A stretch of 64,000 nucleotides of DNA. It comes from Rhytidiadelphus loreus. Its lineage: Eukaryota; Streptophyta; Bryopsida; Hypnales; Hylocomiaceae. The DNA is taken from positions 30,503,025 through 30,567,024 of the forward strand of contig OX344763.1 in assembly GCA_947034895.1 (NCBI GenBank). Reading direction: 5' to 3'. Shown here in pieces: positions 1 through 15,455 of this stretch; the stretch's first letter is position 1; every line of letters starts with the position of its first letter. Made by a program: the position numbers and the translations under genes. The notes beneath the pieces were generated by a model. It was not told the origin of the DNA. It saw nothing but the letters and a program-made list of their open reading frames with translations, and made no database searches.

Positions 1-1642
1 CCACAACTGTTCCCAAAATGAAAGAAAAAAATGCATCCCATAGACCACCTGCAACCCCAAGAGTTTTGTTAGTTCTTAGATCATACAACCATCTACTTCA
101 AACAAATTCCCAGAATAATGTCGATAGGCGTTGCCAAACACATGAAAACCAAAAGGAATCGACTTATTTGCGCAAGTAGTACTTATCAATCTCACCATCA
201 AAAAAAAGAGGCGCAGATGTAGCTGCAGACATCGCATATCCCAGGAAACGAGTCCACTTATCGAAAATAGGTGGCGAGTTCAAAATGGTTTTTAGACGCC
301 AATAAGCAAACGCAAAGGGAGTTCCGGCCCTGCCAACCCGATTGGTAAGTTCATCAACATGCCCAAGCTTGTCCAGATCCATGTCACTTTCTACTGTCAA
401 CATGTGCATCTCTTTCCTGCAAGGTATCATGTTGTGTTAAATAGAATTAGAGAACACTCTATAAACAGATGCTAGGCAAACAAAGAAATATTCAAGCAGT
501 TCATGAACCAGAGTTTAGGCTGCGAATACGGCAACTGAAAACTTTCCCTGAAGAGGTGCTCTTCACAGGTTGTAATCTAGGGATGAGATTACCTGCTTAA
601 AAAGCTGATATGGTTTCTCTTGTGCGTACTCCTTCTTTCCTTCTTCCGTGTGCTTGAATCAGGAATCTTGCCATTACTGGGGTTTGATTCTGCTCTCCCA
701 GGAAACGAGAGCAGTATTAACGACGGGAATACTGCAATGTTGGTTTCAACATCCAGTCGATGAGCAGCCTTGTCAATCAAATACTCTGTTCGAGAGGCGG
801 AGCTGCCGTAGGAATGGAGAGCTACAGCAAGCTGAAGAAGGAAACGGCGACGCACTGCCACGCTTGGTTGCCATGACGACTGATGCCACCGTCGCACTGT
901 CACAAAAGTAACAAAATAAAGTGGACAACGGAATTTAGCGGCAAATGCACGTGCAAAGCTGAGGTTCGAAGACACATAAACCCTTAAAAGGTCTGAGAAG
1001 CTCAATTTGGGCTGCAGCATGGTGTTCTTTCGTGTATTTGACATACAAGGTGCATGAATTGACATATACACCAATTACAAAAGTTTATATTCATGTTGAG
1101 CTGGATCCATTGACACATAGCACTTCCAACATAGCACTTCCAATTTAGATCATTATTGCATCTCTTATATTTCTAAAAAGTTGCAAAATGGTCAAGTATT
1201 TTACATGTATGGGACCGTATTTGAACATGATATTAAAATAACCTCCAAATGAAAGATGTTAGTCGCAGAGTTTTCAATCCAACAGCGTAAGTCTTGCCAT
1301 ATTTTAGCACACTTCGTTTCCAAGAATAAAATACAGGACCGTATGTACCAAAACAGACAGGAATAACATTATGACCTATCATTCCGAAAAACTGTCATAA
1401 TCAATTGTAATGAAGACTTAATCACCAAGAAAAATCCTCACCAAAAGAGAGTTTAACAAACCTATCTCATCAACATCCAGCTCGTGGTCAGCCTCGACCT
1501 TGTCTTCCTCCTCGTTGGTCGTCGAGCGATCGGAATCATGCTTCGGACACGGTTTCCGTGCATTTGAAGTTAGGCATTCTCCCCGACAAATCTTCCGGAT
1601 TCCTGCAGAGTTGGTCAACTTCGCCTTCAGATTTGGAGGCAT
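1..1642 (-). CDS. ThrE/DUF1212 (threonine-serine exporter-like) membrane protein, 3' part missing
   Basis: The first 235 codons of a gene that leaves the window on the left. Exons read on the minus strand are 1642-1462, 896-593, 416-196 and 48-1. All borders are GT-AG and the phases (1, 2, 1) join without a shift. Exon 1 encodes an acidic, low-complexity N terminus starting MPPNLKAK. Exon 2 holds the family core with HSYGSSASRTEYLI and a following VETNIAVFPSLILLSF stretch. Exon 3 holds DLDKLGHVDEL and the start of the membrane region. Exon 4 continues with GGLWDAFFSFILG. This order matches the N-terminal half of the ThrE/YjjP/PRM10 family (PF06738), whose bacterial members export threonine and serine. 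The substrate of the plant members is not known to me. The ATG was chosen because it opens the only exon giving the right phase; an earlier upstream start is possible. Confidence 0.85.
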
Positions 1643-2665
1643 CGTGACCTAAAACTTGTAATTCCCCCTGGAGAGTGCAGTGTCGAAGCACTACAACCTG
1701 TCAGTAACTGCACCGACCATAAGGCCAACTCTCAGATTCTCCGGATGCGATCAATGGTACGAGAAGCAGACAAAATCATAGCCATCTGATTTCAAGAAAG
1801 AAATGGAGGTGATGGCATATCCAATTCTAAATCACAATATCAAGAAACAGAGGATGCGACAGAATTCCGCTTCTCGTTACCACAGTGAGGACGGTTGTCT
1901 GCCGAACAATTAGGAATTCGAGATGCGAAAGAGATGAGAAGAATATTGATGTCATCTCGAGCTTTCAAAGCAATCCACTCTGCGGAATGACGAGGATCTC
2001 CAATGACTCCAATGGTCAATGCCACTTCGGAACAACATTCCTGACGTGAATGCGAGAAGACGAATAGATGCTTCTCTTCAACTGCGATCGAATTCGCACC
2101 GCCGATTCCTCCATCGCAGAACCCGACTCACATGAATGCATACTCGCCCGCTCTCCAAACTCCACGCTCTAGCAAGCAACATAATTAATTCTTCCGCACT
2201 CGGGCTTTGTAGACAGCAGATGCACGTAACCCTGGCAAGACGACAGATTTCCAACAGTAGCAACGATGCGCTTGAAGTGCTGAGAAGATCGAAGGATATC
2301 AAGCGTAGTCGTCGCTCGGCAACAACAACAGCGTCCGAATGGTCCGATTAGGGCTTGGCTCGCTACTTAGGTCTCCATCACCGTGTCTTCTATGCAACTA
2401 GTGAAAGTTTAACCCACAAGTATGGTCGAGGTTAGGAACTATCACTGGTTACCGTTCATCTGAAACATGCTAAGGGTCTCTGAATGAAGATTGAAGCATT
2501 GGCATGCGTTGCGACGACCGTGGTGTCAAGTCGATCGGCACAGAGGGATACAGTCAAGCCTTCCGAAGCGGTTGAAGTTTTTATGTTTTTCTGAAGACGC
2601 AATCTCATGGATACTGGATACATGCTCTTAGAAGAGGCGAGCGAGGTCAGCTTCCATCCTGTTTT
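1643..2665. other. Intergenic stretch upstream of the ThrE-like gene
   Basis: About 1 kb between the start of the ThrE-like gene and the duplicated tubulin tail. It is GC-richer than the later intergenic DNA and must contain the promoter and 5' leader of the ThrE-like gene. Short open frames on both strands (for example around 2078-2351) overlap each other and show no family motif. No clear TATA box or RNA gene was recognised. Confidence 0.4.
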
Positions 2666-3305
2666 TTGAAAGATAGCAAGAGTGATTGATTGAACGACGA
2701 CTGAGTTGCAGGGAAACTCAAAGACATAGTTTCGAAAAACGGTGCGGTCTCGCTTTCTGGCTCATCATGAATTCGAACATTTTCCAACGTTTTTCAATTG
2801 CATCTGAGAAATTAAAGTTGAAGAGCGAGGAATGTTGTAAGAGAATAGACAACAATGGAAAACTAGTTCCCGTGTTTGAACAAATGAAACGCAAGACAGC
2901 AAAAAATAATTAATCTGGAATATATTCGACCCTTTTTCGTAACAATGATGACAATTGGTTTAAGTATGCATGAGCAGATTGTGATTGTACACATTTTATG
3001 TAAGATTGACAATCAGAGCAATTCAGCTTGAAGACGATCGTTCGATCACAGAGGGATTAGGCAAACTAAGCTTGCGTCCCATACCTGTCCTGACGGACTT
3101 GACCATGGACATGAGTTTCGAGGCATGATTATGCTGTTACTTCGCCATCTTCAAACTCGCCTTCCTCATCAGCAGATGCATCTCGAAATTGTTGAAACTC
3201 CAAGGCCAGATCGTTCATCTTGCTCCAGGCTTCCATGTCGTCCTTATATGCCTTAGGTACCGATGCAAGAAGGCTTCCCTCCGGAACATGGCCACGAATG
3301 ATTGT
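2666..3305 (-). pseudogene. Decayed tandem copy of the beta-tubulin 3' end
   Basis: A partial duplication of the last part of the neighbouring tubulin gene plus its 3' flank. The coding remnant (about 3129-3295) ends in a tubulin tail with [14 protein letters not shown], nearly the same as the functional tail. Just before it there are substitutions and lost codons where the intact gene has the [13 protein letters not shown] segment. The flank is duplicated too: AGTGATTGATTGAAC occurs at about 2680 and again at about 3319, and GGACATGAGTTTC occurs just downstream of both stop codons. The left unit carries about 230 bp more than the right one. There is no upstream exon, so this is a broken fragment and not a second gene. 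Confidence 0.85.
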
Positions 3306-3533
3306 GAAAGATAAAAAGAGTGATTGATTGAACAAAGGTTGAATTGCAGGGGGACGCAAAGGCACATAGATGCGACAATTCGTTGGAGCATGAACAGATT
3401 GTGATTGTTTCACATTTCATGTAAGAGGAAATTTAGCAAGAAGATGATTGTTCGACCTCCAAGGCAATGGAAAGCTTGCGCCCCACGCCTGACCTGACAG
3501 ACCTGATCGTGGACATGAGTTTCCAGGGCATTA

Positions 3534-6417
<2,884 letters not shown>

Positions 6418-7930
6418 TGCAAAACAAGGGGGACGAGAGGAGTTAATCAGAAAGCCAGAGACAGGAGCGTGCCGGCAGTTTATGTCTTAACCGCAACAAA
6501 CGGACTCTAATGCCAGCTGATGGCAGTTAGTGTTGGTTTCCCCCCTCAACCTCCATTTACTAGTGAACAGGATTCCACGATCTACGTGCCGGTATTAAGA
6601 ACCTTCACCCTTACTGCAGATAATCAGTATAGAGTTTTCATATGTTAAGAATTTGTGTAGGCAAACTGTTGATGCAGTTACTAGTGCAATCCTTCTCTTG
6701 AAACATGAAGCTGTCGAAAAAAGTGACATCAATAACCACTATTGGATGTTACTTCAACCTCACTGCTGGTTGAAATTCATAACATACCAATATAATGTTG
6801 ATTTACTAATAATATTGTTTCAAATTGGCCAGGGGTTTGCACTAGTGAGTGAGTGTAGTGCTAAGAATATGTGTAAAATTCTTTCTAAGTGTTAGTTAGT
6901 CTTAAAGCGCTGCTTTGATCATGCGTCGGATTCAACAGAGTCAATGTAATTGCTACACGAGTGAGTCAGAGCATTATGGCTGATCTCGGTCCAAACTTCA
7001 AAACCTCGACGACAAATGTGTAGGACGTGAGGGTTTATCATCGCGGGTGTGGCCTGCTACAAAGCGGTTTCGAAGGAATGGCTGTAGAACGCGCACTAAA
7101 ATCGAAGATCATGCACCGTGAATTATTTCAGTGACACCATCAATTCTAACAGAGCCACAAGCACAGCAGAGGATAACGATTACCATGAACTCCAAACACA
7201 AAAAGGTGAGTGCGTGTGCCCTGTTTCGTGTGACTGTCGTGCCCTGATCTTTCAATTTCACTAATGTAAATAATTTCCAGTTTCAGCCAGGGAGCTCACA
7301 CAACTTGGCTGGAATATTTGATCACCCTGGTTGAAATAGATCAGTACAACAACTTTGGATGGACTCCTTAGCTCGAACAGGACATGATTTCCACTACAGT
7401 ACTGAAGTATTAGAAAGGGCTGGCACATGTATGCTTAGCAATGTGGTGAGATCTTCTAATAACATGTTTTGTGTTAATTAATCTGTTGATTCAGAAACTT
7501 CCGTCAACTTCTGATGCATGCACCAGTCAGAAGATTAATCAGCATCGTCAAAAGGATTACTCTCACGTGTTGTAAGTTTGAAGCCCAGCCTCATCGGTCA
7601 TTTATAACGGTTGTCCCGCATTCATGTGAATTGACTTGAATCTGATGTTCTCGAAACAGAACTTACAGACGCTGCATGCAATTAACGCAGAAAATCGAAG
7701 ACAGCATTGCAATCATTATCTCTAAGTGTTGAGAATTCTGCACCGTTTTTAATTAAGTGTTTGGAAAATATAATTATAAATATAAATATAAATACACTGA
7801 CCTTCAGATCCAGCAGAGAAAGTAGTGCAACGGAATCACAGTGAAAAGAGTAATTATACAGTTTTATTAGTACCGGTATATATGTATACAGACTCTGCAG
7901 GCGTGGAAGCGTGGACATTAATTCTGATTT
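6418..7930. other. Upstream flank of the tubulin gene, no gene seen
   Basis: About 1.5 kb with mixed composition. The part at 6900-7560 is GC-richer than the DNA to its right. It presumably contains the tubulin promoter. No long or conserved frame, RNA gene or mobile-element terminus was recognised. Confidence 0.4.
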
Positions 7931-7944
7931 TTCTACAGGAGTGG

Positions 7945-7986
7945 TTTGTTTGTTTGTTTGTTTGTTTGTTTTTTGTTTGTTTGGTT
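7945..7986. repeat. (GTTT)n microsatellite
   Basis: About ten copies of GTTT on the plus strand with one longer T run. It lies beside a LINE-like 3' end on the minus strand, so it may be the expanded A-rich tail of that element. Confidence 0.8.
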
Positions 7987-8049
7987 GACACAAATGAAAC
8001 GGAATTTCATTGAAAAAATAAAAGGTACAGGGGCAGCCGGGCCTGGCCG
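7987..8049 (-). mobile_element. Probable 3' tail of a truncated LINE
   Basis: The sequence ACAAATGAAACGGAATTTC at about 7990 matches ACAAATGAAACGGGATTTC at the 3' end of the large LINE (about 12673) with one change, in the same orientation and also next to a T-rich tract on its left. This suggests a severely 5'-truncated copy. It cannot be followed beyond about 8049, where a TTAA-flanked element begins. Confidence 0.45.
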
Positions 8050-8170
8050 TTAACCCCTAACTGCCTCATCGACCATGTATGGTCGATCTGAAATTTCAGG
8101 CTCATTTTGAAGTGGGCAGTTAAATTCGTTTGCCCATTTTTTTTTTAAATTGGGCAGTTTTTAGGGTTAA
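8050..8170. mobile_element. Short TTAA-flanked inverted-repeat element
   Basis: TTAA at 8050-8053 and 8167-8170 encloses 113 bp whose ends are CCCCTAACTGCC and, read inverted, CCCTAAAAACTGCC. The same GGGCAG/TGCCC motif recurs inside. The layout is that of a miniature inverted-repeat element with a TTAA target duplication (piggyBac-like). A TA duplication with ACCC ends cannot be excluded. No coding capacity. Confidence 0.55.
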
Positions 8171-10626
8171 CTATTCGAAACTTTCATTTTTCACTGAAAA
8201 AGGTACATATTTGATTGTTGAGAGGTCTCCAAAGCCATTTATGTCCATTAGTGGAAGAGTAAAGCTTGCTAATTTTACTTCATTTTTCAACTTTGAGCAA
8301 TTTCACTTGATTTGAGATCTAAAAACTTCGACTTATCCATTTGCTTTGAAAATGGTCCCAATGGAAAGAGTAAAATGTTTTCATGATTTTCACCTTTGAA
8401 AATTTAAACAAGCAAGTCTTCATTTGGAATTATTTATGATTTATGCTTATAAAAAAATTTGCATCTCAACAATTGCAAGGTGAATTGTGTAATGAATTTA
8501 ATAGCTTTTCAAGTGATATTAAGTTTTTTGAAATGGCATTTTAGTGTGCTAACACAAATTGTAGTTGTTCATGTCACCTCCAATCCCCAAAAACTTTTAT
8601 GTACAAATTTCTGAAACATTGTGGGGAGGGGCAACATACTAAAAATAGAAAATGTACATTTCCCTTGTTATAATCTCACAACTCTTATGCAATTTTGCAC
8701 TCAAAATTGGTGTGCATACTTATAAGCAAGCTTTTTAAACATCCATACGGTTAGATTTTGGAAAAAAAATCAATTTGCTTCAATGGGGATAACTATAAGC
8801 CCATGCTCTTTTTTCATGGGAAAAACACACTTGGAAAGGCTTAGGCACTTAGGGGGTAACACACAGACTAACAAGCATTTGTTTGTTTTGTTTTGTTTTT
8901 GAAAGAAATGAACTACTGTACAGGAGTGGTTTTGAAAAATCAATACTGAAGCGGGTGTGAAAAGTACCCGAGGAGAGACCTGGACGGATTTGATAGTGTC
9001 TGGTGCACGTCGCCTATCTCGGGATGTGGGAGGATATGAAGATACATATCTGGACTGCTCACTGGAGCTACAACAAACGTTGAGTTTCCAGTCTACTCAT
9101 ACCGTATACAATGTGGTGCAGGTAGGACCTCACACTCGTTTCTTATAAGGTAATATAATAAGTTAGCCCCATTGTCATCCCTTTCGTCATTGGACATATT
9201 TAGACTTATTATCAGATTCACAAGTTGAAAAGGCGGGACACTCACTCTGCATATATTTTGGTCAACTCATTCTTCTTCTAGAAAGATATAGAACAGGTGG
9301 GTAACCCTTGAATGTCGAGGAATCCTTGTAGTAGGACAAAAGTGTAACTATTCATCCTCGAAATTTTCTTGTGAAGAAGGAGAGGTCTTCTATAGTAGTT
9401 TGACTTTGAGTCAGTGCTCACACAGTAATGAAAAGGGATGATTTCCAAAGTCACCCCTTTGTCCTTTGCAAAGATATGGGGAATTTCGTTAAAATGGCAG
9501 TCATTTTGCAACTTTGGAACTTCTACACAATTTAGGCCGTGTGGTCTGAAATCTATATACTTGTCCTAGATGGTTTAGACCGCGTGGTTTGAAAATGGTG
9601 TATAGAATATCACCATTTTAATGAAATTCCTTGTAGACATATAAGTTAGCTTCTCATTTCTCATTTCAACTCATAGAAGGGAGTATTCTTGTGCTTTGGG
9701 ATGTAGATTGATTGACTCAATAACATCCTACAATTTTTCATTGATAATTTAATATTGTTAGAATATATGTGAACCTCTATTGTGTGTACAATCCCTAGGT
9801 CTCAATTCAATCCATTTAATTCACAAAATTGTCATTTTGAGCCTAATTTCAATCCTTTCAACCTTCATTCTGCATTGAACGGCATGTTGTGATGTAAAAG
9901 TGATTACAGTTTTGATTACATTATAATGAAATATAGGGTCAAATTGGGTATAATTGTAGGGCTTGCAATTGAGTTGGGTCAATTTTGAGGCGTTCTAAAG
10001 AAGAATGTAAGTCTTGTATTTAGTGTGATGTTTTCTACTTGTACAAATTTAGTGCGTGTCATTTCGTTATGTTGAATTTAAAGGAAAAATAAAAAATATA
10101 TATATAAGAGAATAAATATACCATTTGAGAAAATGATTATTACAATGATCAAATAGTAAAAATTAAGTGTCTTTTGGGAGTTTTATTCAAACCTATATAT
10201 AATTTTGATTGCTTAAAATAATGAAATATTAGCATTCACAGACTTAAATTTTAGTATAAAATATGTGATTGCTAAAATTTTGGCAAGTCAATTTTTAGTA
10301 TGATTTAATTCATTATTTAAATACCCACTTGTTTGTTATATTTAAAGAACAAAATTTCTTCAAAATTTTCTACCCTATAGGGCCAAATTGTGCAAAACAT
10401 TGATATGCACGCATTGGATAAATACACATATTCATTGAGGATTTATTAACACTACAACAATTGTCTCCATAAACTATTGATAATTGCAAAGTTGTATGTG
10501 TTACAAACCTCCCATGGCTTGTAACGTCAAATCACAATGGACTCTAAATATGAACACAAAATATACTTATTACAAGAATGTTTCACAAGGAGCTCAAATC
10601 AACCAACCATAGAGATAGATCAATCT
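8171..10626. other. AT-rich intergenic DNA
   Basis: No gene is seen. The stretch holds homopolymer runs, a degenerate repeat copy at 9301-9462 (listed separately) and a GC-richer piece at 8950-9130 with a short frame that has no recognisable motif. Confidence 0.5.
9301..9462. repeat. Degenerate second copy of the 37.2-kb TTAA element
   Basis: It begins GTAACCCTTGAATGTCGAGG and contains ACAAAAGTGTAACTATTCATC, then GGGATGATTTCC and TCACCCCTTTG. In the same order these match the reverse complement of the element at 37208-37429. The terminal TTAA is lost (GTAA) and the far end has decayed. Confidence 0.6.
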
Positions 10627-11207
10627 CCAAAGAGCTCGGGGGGTGCACTTAGTTCTACTATAACAAACCGTGTGCGAACAAGTGGTTTCTAATAAACTAT
10701 AATTTCAACCTAAAATTTTGAGCATTGTTTAATAATGACTATAGCTTTCTATTGCCAAAATTTTCAACTCAAATAAAATATGAAATGATTTCTAGAAGAT
10801 GTTGAAAATGAACTAAAATGGCATGTTTTTCAACTCAAATAATTATAGAGGACACATTTAGATGAACATTGAGTCAATATTCAACTCAAGATGAGTTTTC
10901 AATAATGAGTTATTTTTAGGAATTTTTTGTTCATTTTTTAGACAATTTTTTCTTATATAATATAGGGGTGTGAAAGTTATTTTTCAGTTCTACAGTGTAT
11001 CTTTTTACTTCAAAAATTTGTAACTAATTATTATTAACAATAAAAATATCAATAATTCAAAACATAAACTTTCAAAGTAGGAAAATCTATTCATATTTTT
11101 TAAATTTTGTTTTATTTAAAATTCAAAAACTATATAGGGGGTCCAAAGTTTTGTTCGCATGTGGTTTCTAATGGACACTCTAAATGCCCCCCCCCAAGCC
11201 AAAGAGC
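10627..11207. mobile_element. Mutator-like miniature element with 9-bp target duplication
   Basis: CCAAAGAGC at 10627-10635 is repeated exactly at 11199-11207. The 563 bp between start TCGGGGGGTGCACTTAG and, read from the other end, CTTGGGGGGGGGGCATTTAG. Further in, the ends share a GCGAACAA motif. Inverted ends with a perfect 9-bp duplication are typical of Mutator-like elements. The interior is AT-rich with no open frame, so it is non-autonomous. Confidence 0.75.
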
Positions 11208-12640
11208 CTCTTTGCAACCCAAGCTCCATCTTATATAATAGAAACTACCAATAAAGACTATTAGTCCTTAACAAAGACTAGGACTTTTTTTCTACCTTTA
11301 GCTTTCTATCCTTAGTTCTATCTAAAACCATATACTAAAGTAAAAGTCCTAGTTATATTTCTCCACTCATATCTTATCCAAATCATCTCATATCCAAATC
11401 TTGATTTTCTACTTGGAGTCATCTAACTCCAAGTTCCAAAACATTTGTGTTTTAACTCCAATGCACTAGGCATCCAAGTGGAGTTGTCAAACTCCAATAC
11501 ATAAATTCATCATTTGGAGATATCTATCTCCACTAGTGCATGTTTCATTATGAAGTAGTTCATCCATCAAAGGTCATGACACAATCATCATAAATTCTTT
11601 CATCTATCAATGCATTCATCCATCAAAGGTTGTGACAAAGGTCATGTCACAACCATTCCAAACTTCAAAGTCCACCTTAGTCTAAATTCCTTGAATGCTC
11701 ACAAGTATCATCATTTGGTAGCAACATTGAGCAAGGTGTTAATGAAATTAGAAGAAGTCTTAATTTATTAGCAAACTATGCTAAGATCATATCATGGGTA
11801 GATCCCAAATCAACCATAATTATAGAAGGATGGTTAGAATTGAGATAACCCTTAAGTTGAACCACCATTGGTTCATGCTCCACCTCCATGTTTATATTTA
11901 TGATTGAAACTTGAATTTCCTTGTCATTACCATCATTTTCTTCAACTCCATCCTCTACCACTAAAGCTATTGTTTCAAGCTTCTTGTAGATGACCACACT
12001 CATGACACATGAAACATAATCCCTTCCTCAAATGCTCCTCCCTTTCATTTTTTTCCAACCGGTTTAACCTTCAAGATTTGCTATCAAAAATGCTATAGAA
12101 AGTTGAATGACTTTATGCAAATAATTAAATGAAGTGCTTGCCTTAATAAATAAACTTATATGACCTATGATGTTGCCACAATTGCATTAGTTTCTTTATA
12201 TTCAATTCAAATTCTATTGCTTTTTCATTATTTTTTATTTAAAGTGTTTATTGTTTATATGACACATGTCATTCCCACAACTAAAAACAACCAAACTCAT
12301 GCTACAACTAATTTTGCATTATTGACAATTTGACAATGACATAAATATCTAGAGATTTAATATTCTCTACCTTGTTGATCTAAATGCACACAATTCTTTA
12401 TTGAAGGCTTTTGAATGGTACAAAGATACTTACTAATCAAAGACCTTATTTTATACTCATTTGTAGTCCAATTACTAATCAAACAAGTCAAATAAACATT
12501 GTATGCATAAATAATTTAAGGTATAATAACTTGATTTTTTAATTTTCTCTATTAAATTGACCCAGACCTTGAAGATCAACAAAGACCTAAAAGTATCTAT
12601 CCAACAAATAAGTATATACTAAAGTGATTAACAATGGAAT
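11208..12640. other. Intergenic DNA with an old retrotransposon fragment
   Basis: AT-rich stretch with several imperfect direct repeats of TCCATCAAAGGT-type sequence at 11560-11660. It includes the gypsy protease fragment listed separately. No host gene is seen. Confidence 0.45.
11776..12003 (-). pseudogene. Fragment of a Ty3/gypsy-type protease region
   Basis: A 75-codon frame ends with HPSIIMVDLGSTHDMILA. This resembles the aspartic-protease active-site region of plant gypsy elements, usually written DSGSTHNFI, with Gly-Ser-Thr-His kept. After the stop the reading can be continued as FANKLRL, as in intact elements. No reverse transcriptase or LTR was found next to it, so it is an isolated relic. 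Confidence 0.6.
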
Positions 12641-12942
12641 AAATGTGACATTTTTTTAATTTCTTTTTTGAAACAAATGAAACGGGATTTCATTGCGAAA
12701 GAGACGAAACAAATTTGCCAACCACAAGTGGCCTAGCAGGGCAAAGACAAGATAGACAAGGATGACAAACAAAATACGGGAAGAGGCAGGAGTAGGATCA
12801 CAGTATGGGGGGGGGGCTTAGGCTCTACATGGCCAGAAGATCGAGGGCCAGAAATCCTAGGACGCAGCAAAAACTTCAAGGGGGTTGAAACATGAATCCC
12901 TACCAAGGGCCAAAGGGGATCCAACGCAACTACCCGTTGATG

Positions 12943-13251
12943 CATTACATGTTATTTTGGGCCTCCAAGAGACCGTTTCAAGGTCGTTCCCCTTCACTGT
13001 TCCCCTTGTAGTGAAGGACGGCCAATTGTCCCAAAAAATAATAAATAAAATTTTAAAATAAAATAAAATAAATAAATAAAATTCATCAAATGTAAAAAGA
13101 AGTTGAAAAAATAAATAAATAATTCTGGAAATGTGCTGGTAATCTCTCGGCCACGTAGGACCGTTGAGGTGGACGGCCAAAAGTCACATTCCCTGCGTTC
13201 TTACAACAGTAGAACCCACGGTCTCTCGGAGGCCCGGAAAACCATCTAATG
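12943..13251 (-). mobile_element. CATTAG-family miniature element, copy 1
   Basis: 309 bp inserted in the 3' part of the LINE. Read on the minus strand it begins CATTAGATGGTTTTCCGGGC and ends with the inverted form, CATTACATGTTATTTTGGGC. It is the reverse-orientation sister of copy 2 at 20781-21068. Both share the terminal inverted repeats, a CGGTCCTACGTGGC block, an AT-rich A/T-tract centre and a GTCCTTCACT block. No open frame. A target duplication could not be assigned. Confidence 0.8.
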
Positions 13252-15310
13252 AACTTGGCAAAGACTTCTCTCCTGCATCTCCTTTTGACAAACGACTCAA
13301 GGCTTTGGCTTTGGACTTGGTAGACCTCGTCATTTTCCTTGCAGATTCTCATCCATTCTCCCCTCCCATAATCTAAAAAGGTGCTTCAGATGTGTTGAGT
13401 AATCCTCTCCGGTGACCACACACACCCATTAAACACCTAGTCATTGCATTGAATCCATAAAGCCCAGAGTTCTAAGGTGCGCAATTCCAGACAAATTCGC
13501 TTGACGGGGTTAAATTTTCTGGGGATTGCCACAAAGAAGATTCCTTGCCGCCAAGTGAGGGGTTGCCAAGGGCCCTACGCTTCTTTGCCAGTGATGAGGG
13601 AGGGTATTCAAAATATGAGTGGCCCATTGCCATGCTCTTTATGTTGAAGCACATTTCCAGAATCGGTGGGGAATCGTTTCTTCATATCGACGAAGGCATA
13701 CCGGGCATCTTGTATCGATGGTGTTGTCAATTCTGCCCTTCTAGTGGTTTACAGCCACAACCTTGTGCCAGATGAACTAAGAGGTTGGCTTCCTTCCTTG
13801 ACCTCTCCTTAGTCCAAACTGTTTTCCATTTGAGTGGGAAGTCAACATAAAGAGCTCCTCCCCATTTCCTTTGCACAAGGTTGGGGATTTGGTGGTCTTT
13901 TCAAAGAAGGGATCTGCCCATGTTAGTTGTGTAACCCATTAGGGGAATGTGTAGACCATCCAGGATCCATTCGAATTTCCCTGGGTCCCAATCGAGTTTG
14001 TCAAGACGCCCAAAGAAGCGGAGGATTGAGGTCTTTTGGGGCCGCGGGTGGTCGGGATGACCCTAACTCTGTGTAAGGTACTAGTTGTTGATCTATCCCT
14101 GAGGAGCTCCGCAGTAGGAGGAAGGGGATGCAAAATTCTTGCATTCCGCAATATTGTATAATCTTGGCTGGACCAACAGAGTGGCTATGGTTGTAGAGTT
14201 CCTCCAATTCAGGCCCCTTCGCCTCCTTTAGACTAAGCTACCAATTGTGGGAAGGGATCTTCATCTTTAGTGAACCAACCAATACATTCGTCCTTTCTTG
14301 TGTCAGGAAGAATGTTAGAAAGCATTAGGGGGTGATTGCAAGAAAGACCGAATGATTTTGGTAGCGTTTGGTCAAAAACTGCATTTTTTCTGCCCAGTAC
14401 TAGGAGTACTACAAAATGGAGCAATCTCAGTTGTTGATCTGAAAAATCAACGGCCAATAGTACTTTTGAGTACTTTATAATACTGAAACAATACTACTTA
14501 AAATAAATGACATTTTGTCACAGAAAATAGATAAAATTAAGTATAAATTAATAAAAATTAGAAAATCATGAATAAAAAAAACTAAAAATTGTCCATTTAT
14601 AAAGACTTGATAGTGATTACATTTCACCAAAAATTGAAAGTTGAAACCATCATGAAAGTTTGGAGTGCTATGCGCAAGGGACCCCTATTTGCATGCATGT
14701 TGAGAACAAAGAATTGTGTTTTTTTAAATTTCCTTTGGTGGGCATATGCCCATCTAGTGTGGAAATAGGCCACAAAAAGTCAAGTGAACATCATGTTTTT
14801 TGGATACTTCATAGTACTAAAAAACCCTAAATCGCAAAGTGTGACAAATTAGCTAAATTGATATTTAATTATAAAATTATTTTTCAATTTTTTTGAAAAA
14901 TAAGAAATCTCATGTTTTCTGAGTTAGCAATCTTCTATAAAAATTTCAAGTCCATTGGCTTCAATTTCCAAAAGTTACGACCAAAACTAACTTCGTTACT
15001 CCAATTGTGACGCCTCATAAGACCAGTCTTTCTTGCAATCACCCTATGCCTCAAAGCAGCTAGAGTGCTAGTGGCAGCCATCCAAGTTCCATCTTTCCAA
15101 GGCTTGAGTCTGAATTTCTCCTTGGCCTCCATCGGGAATAAGAATCTATCTCCGAGCCTTAAGTCCCTTATTTGCTTGAGAACTTTCATGTGAAGTGTTC
15201 CTATTCTAGCCTTTGAAAAACTTGGGCCAATAAAGGAGTAAAAGGAGGTCCAACAAATGGATTTTGTCTCCACCTCCTCGGGGGTGGAGGGGCAAACTGC
15301 CAGCACCTTC

Positions 15311-15455
15311 CACTAGTAGAAACCCATGTTTTTCTAGACAGATTTTTCTAGACATTTATATGTTTTTTTGTTAATAGTGATGTCAAATAAAACATCAAGA
15401 TTTGATGTGGATGTCTAGAAAAATCTGTCTAGAAAAACATGGGTTCCTACTAGTG
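15311..15455. mobile_element. CACTA-type foldback element in the LINE
   Basis: A 145-bp near-palindrome starting CACTAGTAGAAACCCATG, with the inverse end CACTAGTAGGAACCCATG. The inverted arms extend for about 45 bp through TTTTTCTAGACAG. It is flanked by the 3-bp direct repeat TTC (15308-15310, 15456-15458). CACTA ends with 3-bp duplications are the hallmark of En/Spm-type elements. It has no coding capacity. Confidence 0.85.

Noticed and set aside
7825..8013. A frame rich in Phe-Val-Cys-Leu
   Set aside because: Generated by the (GTTT)n microsatellite.
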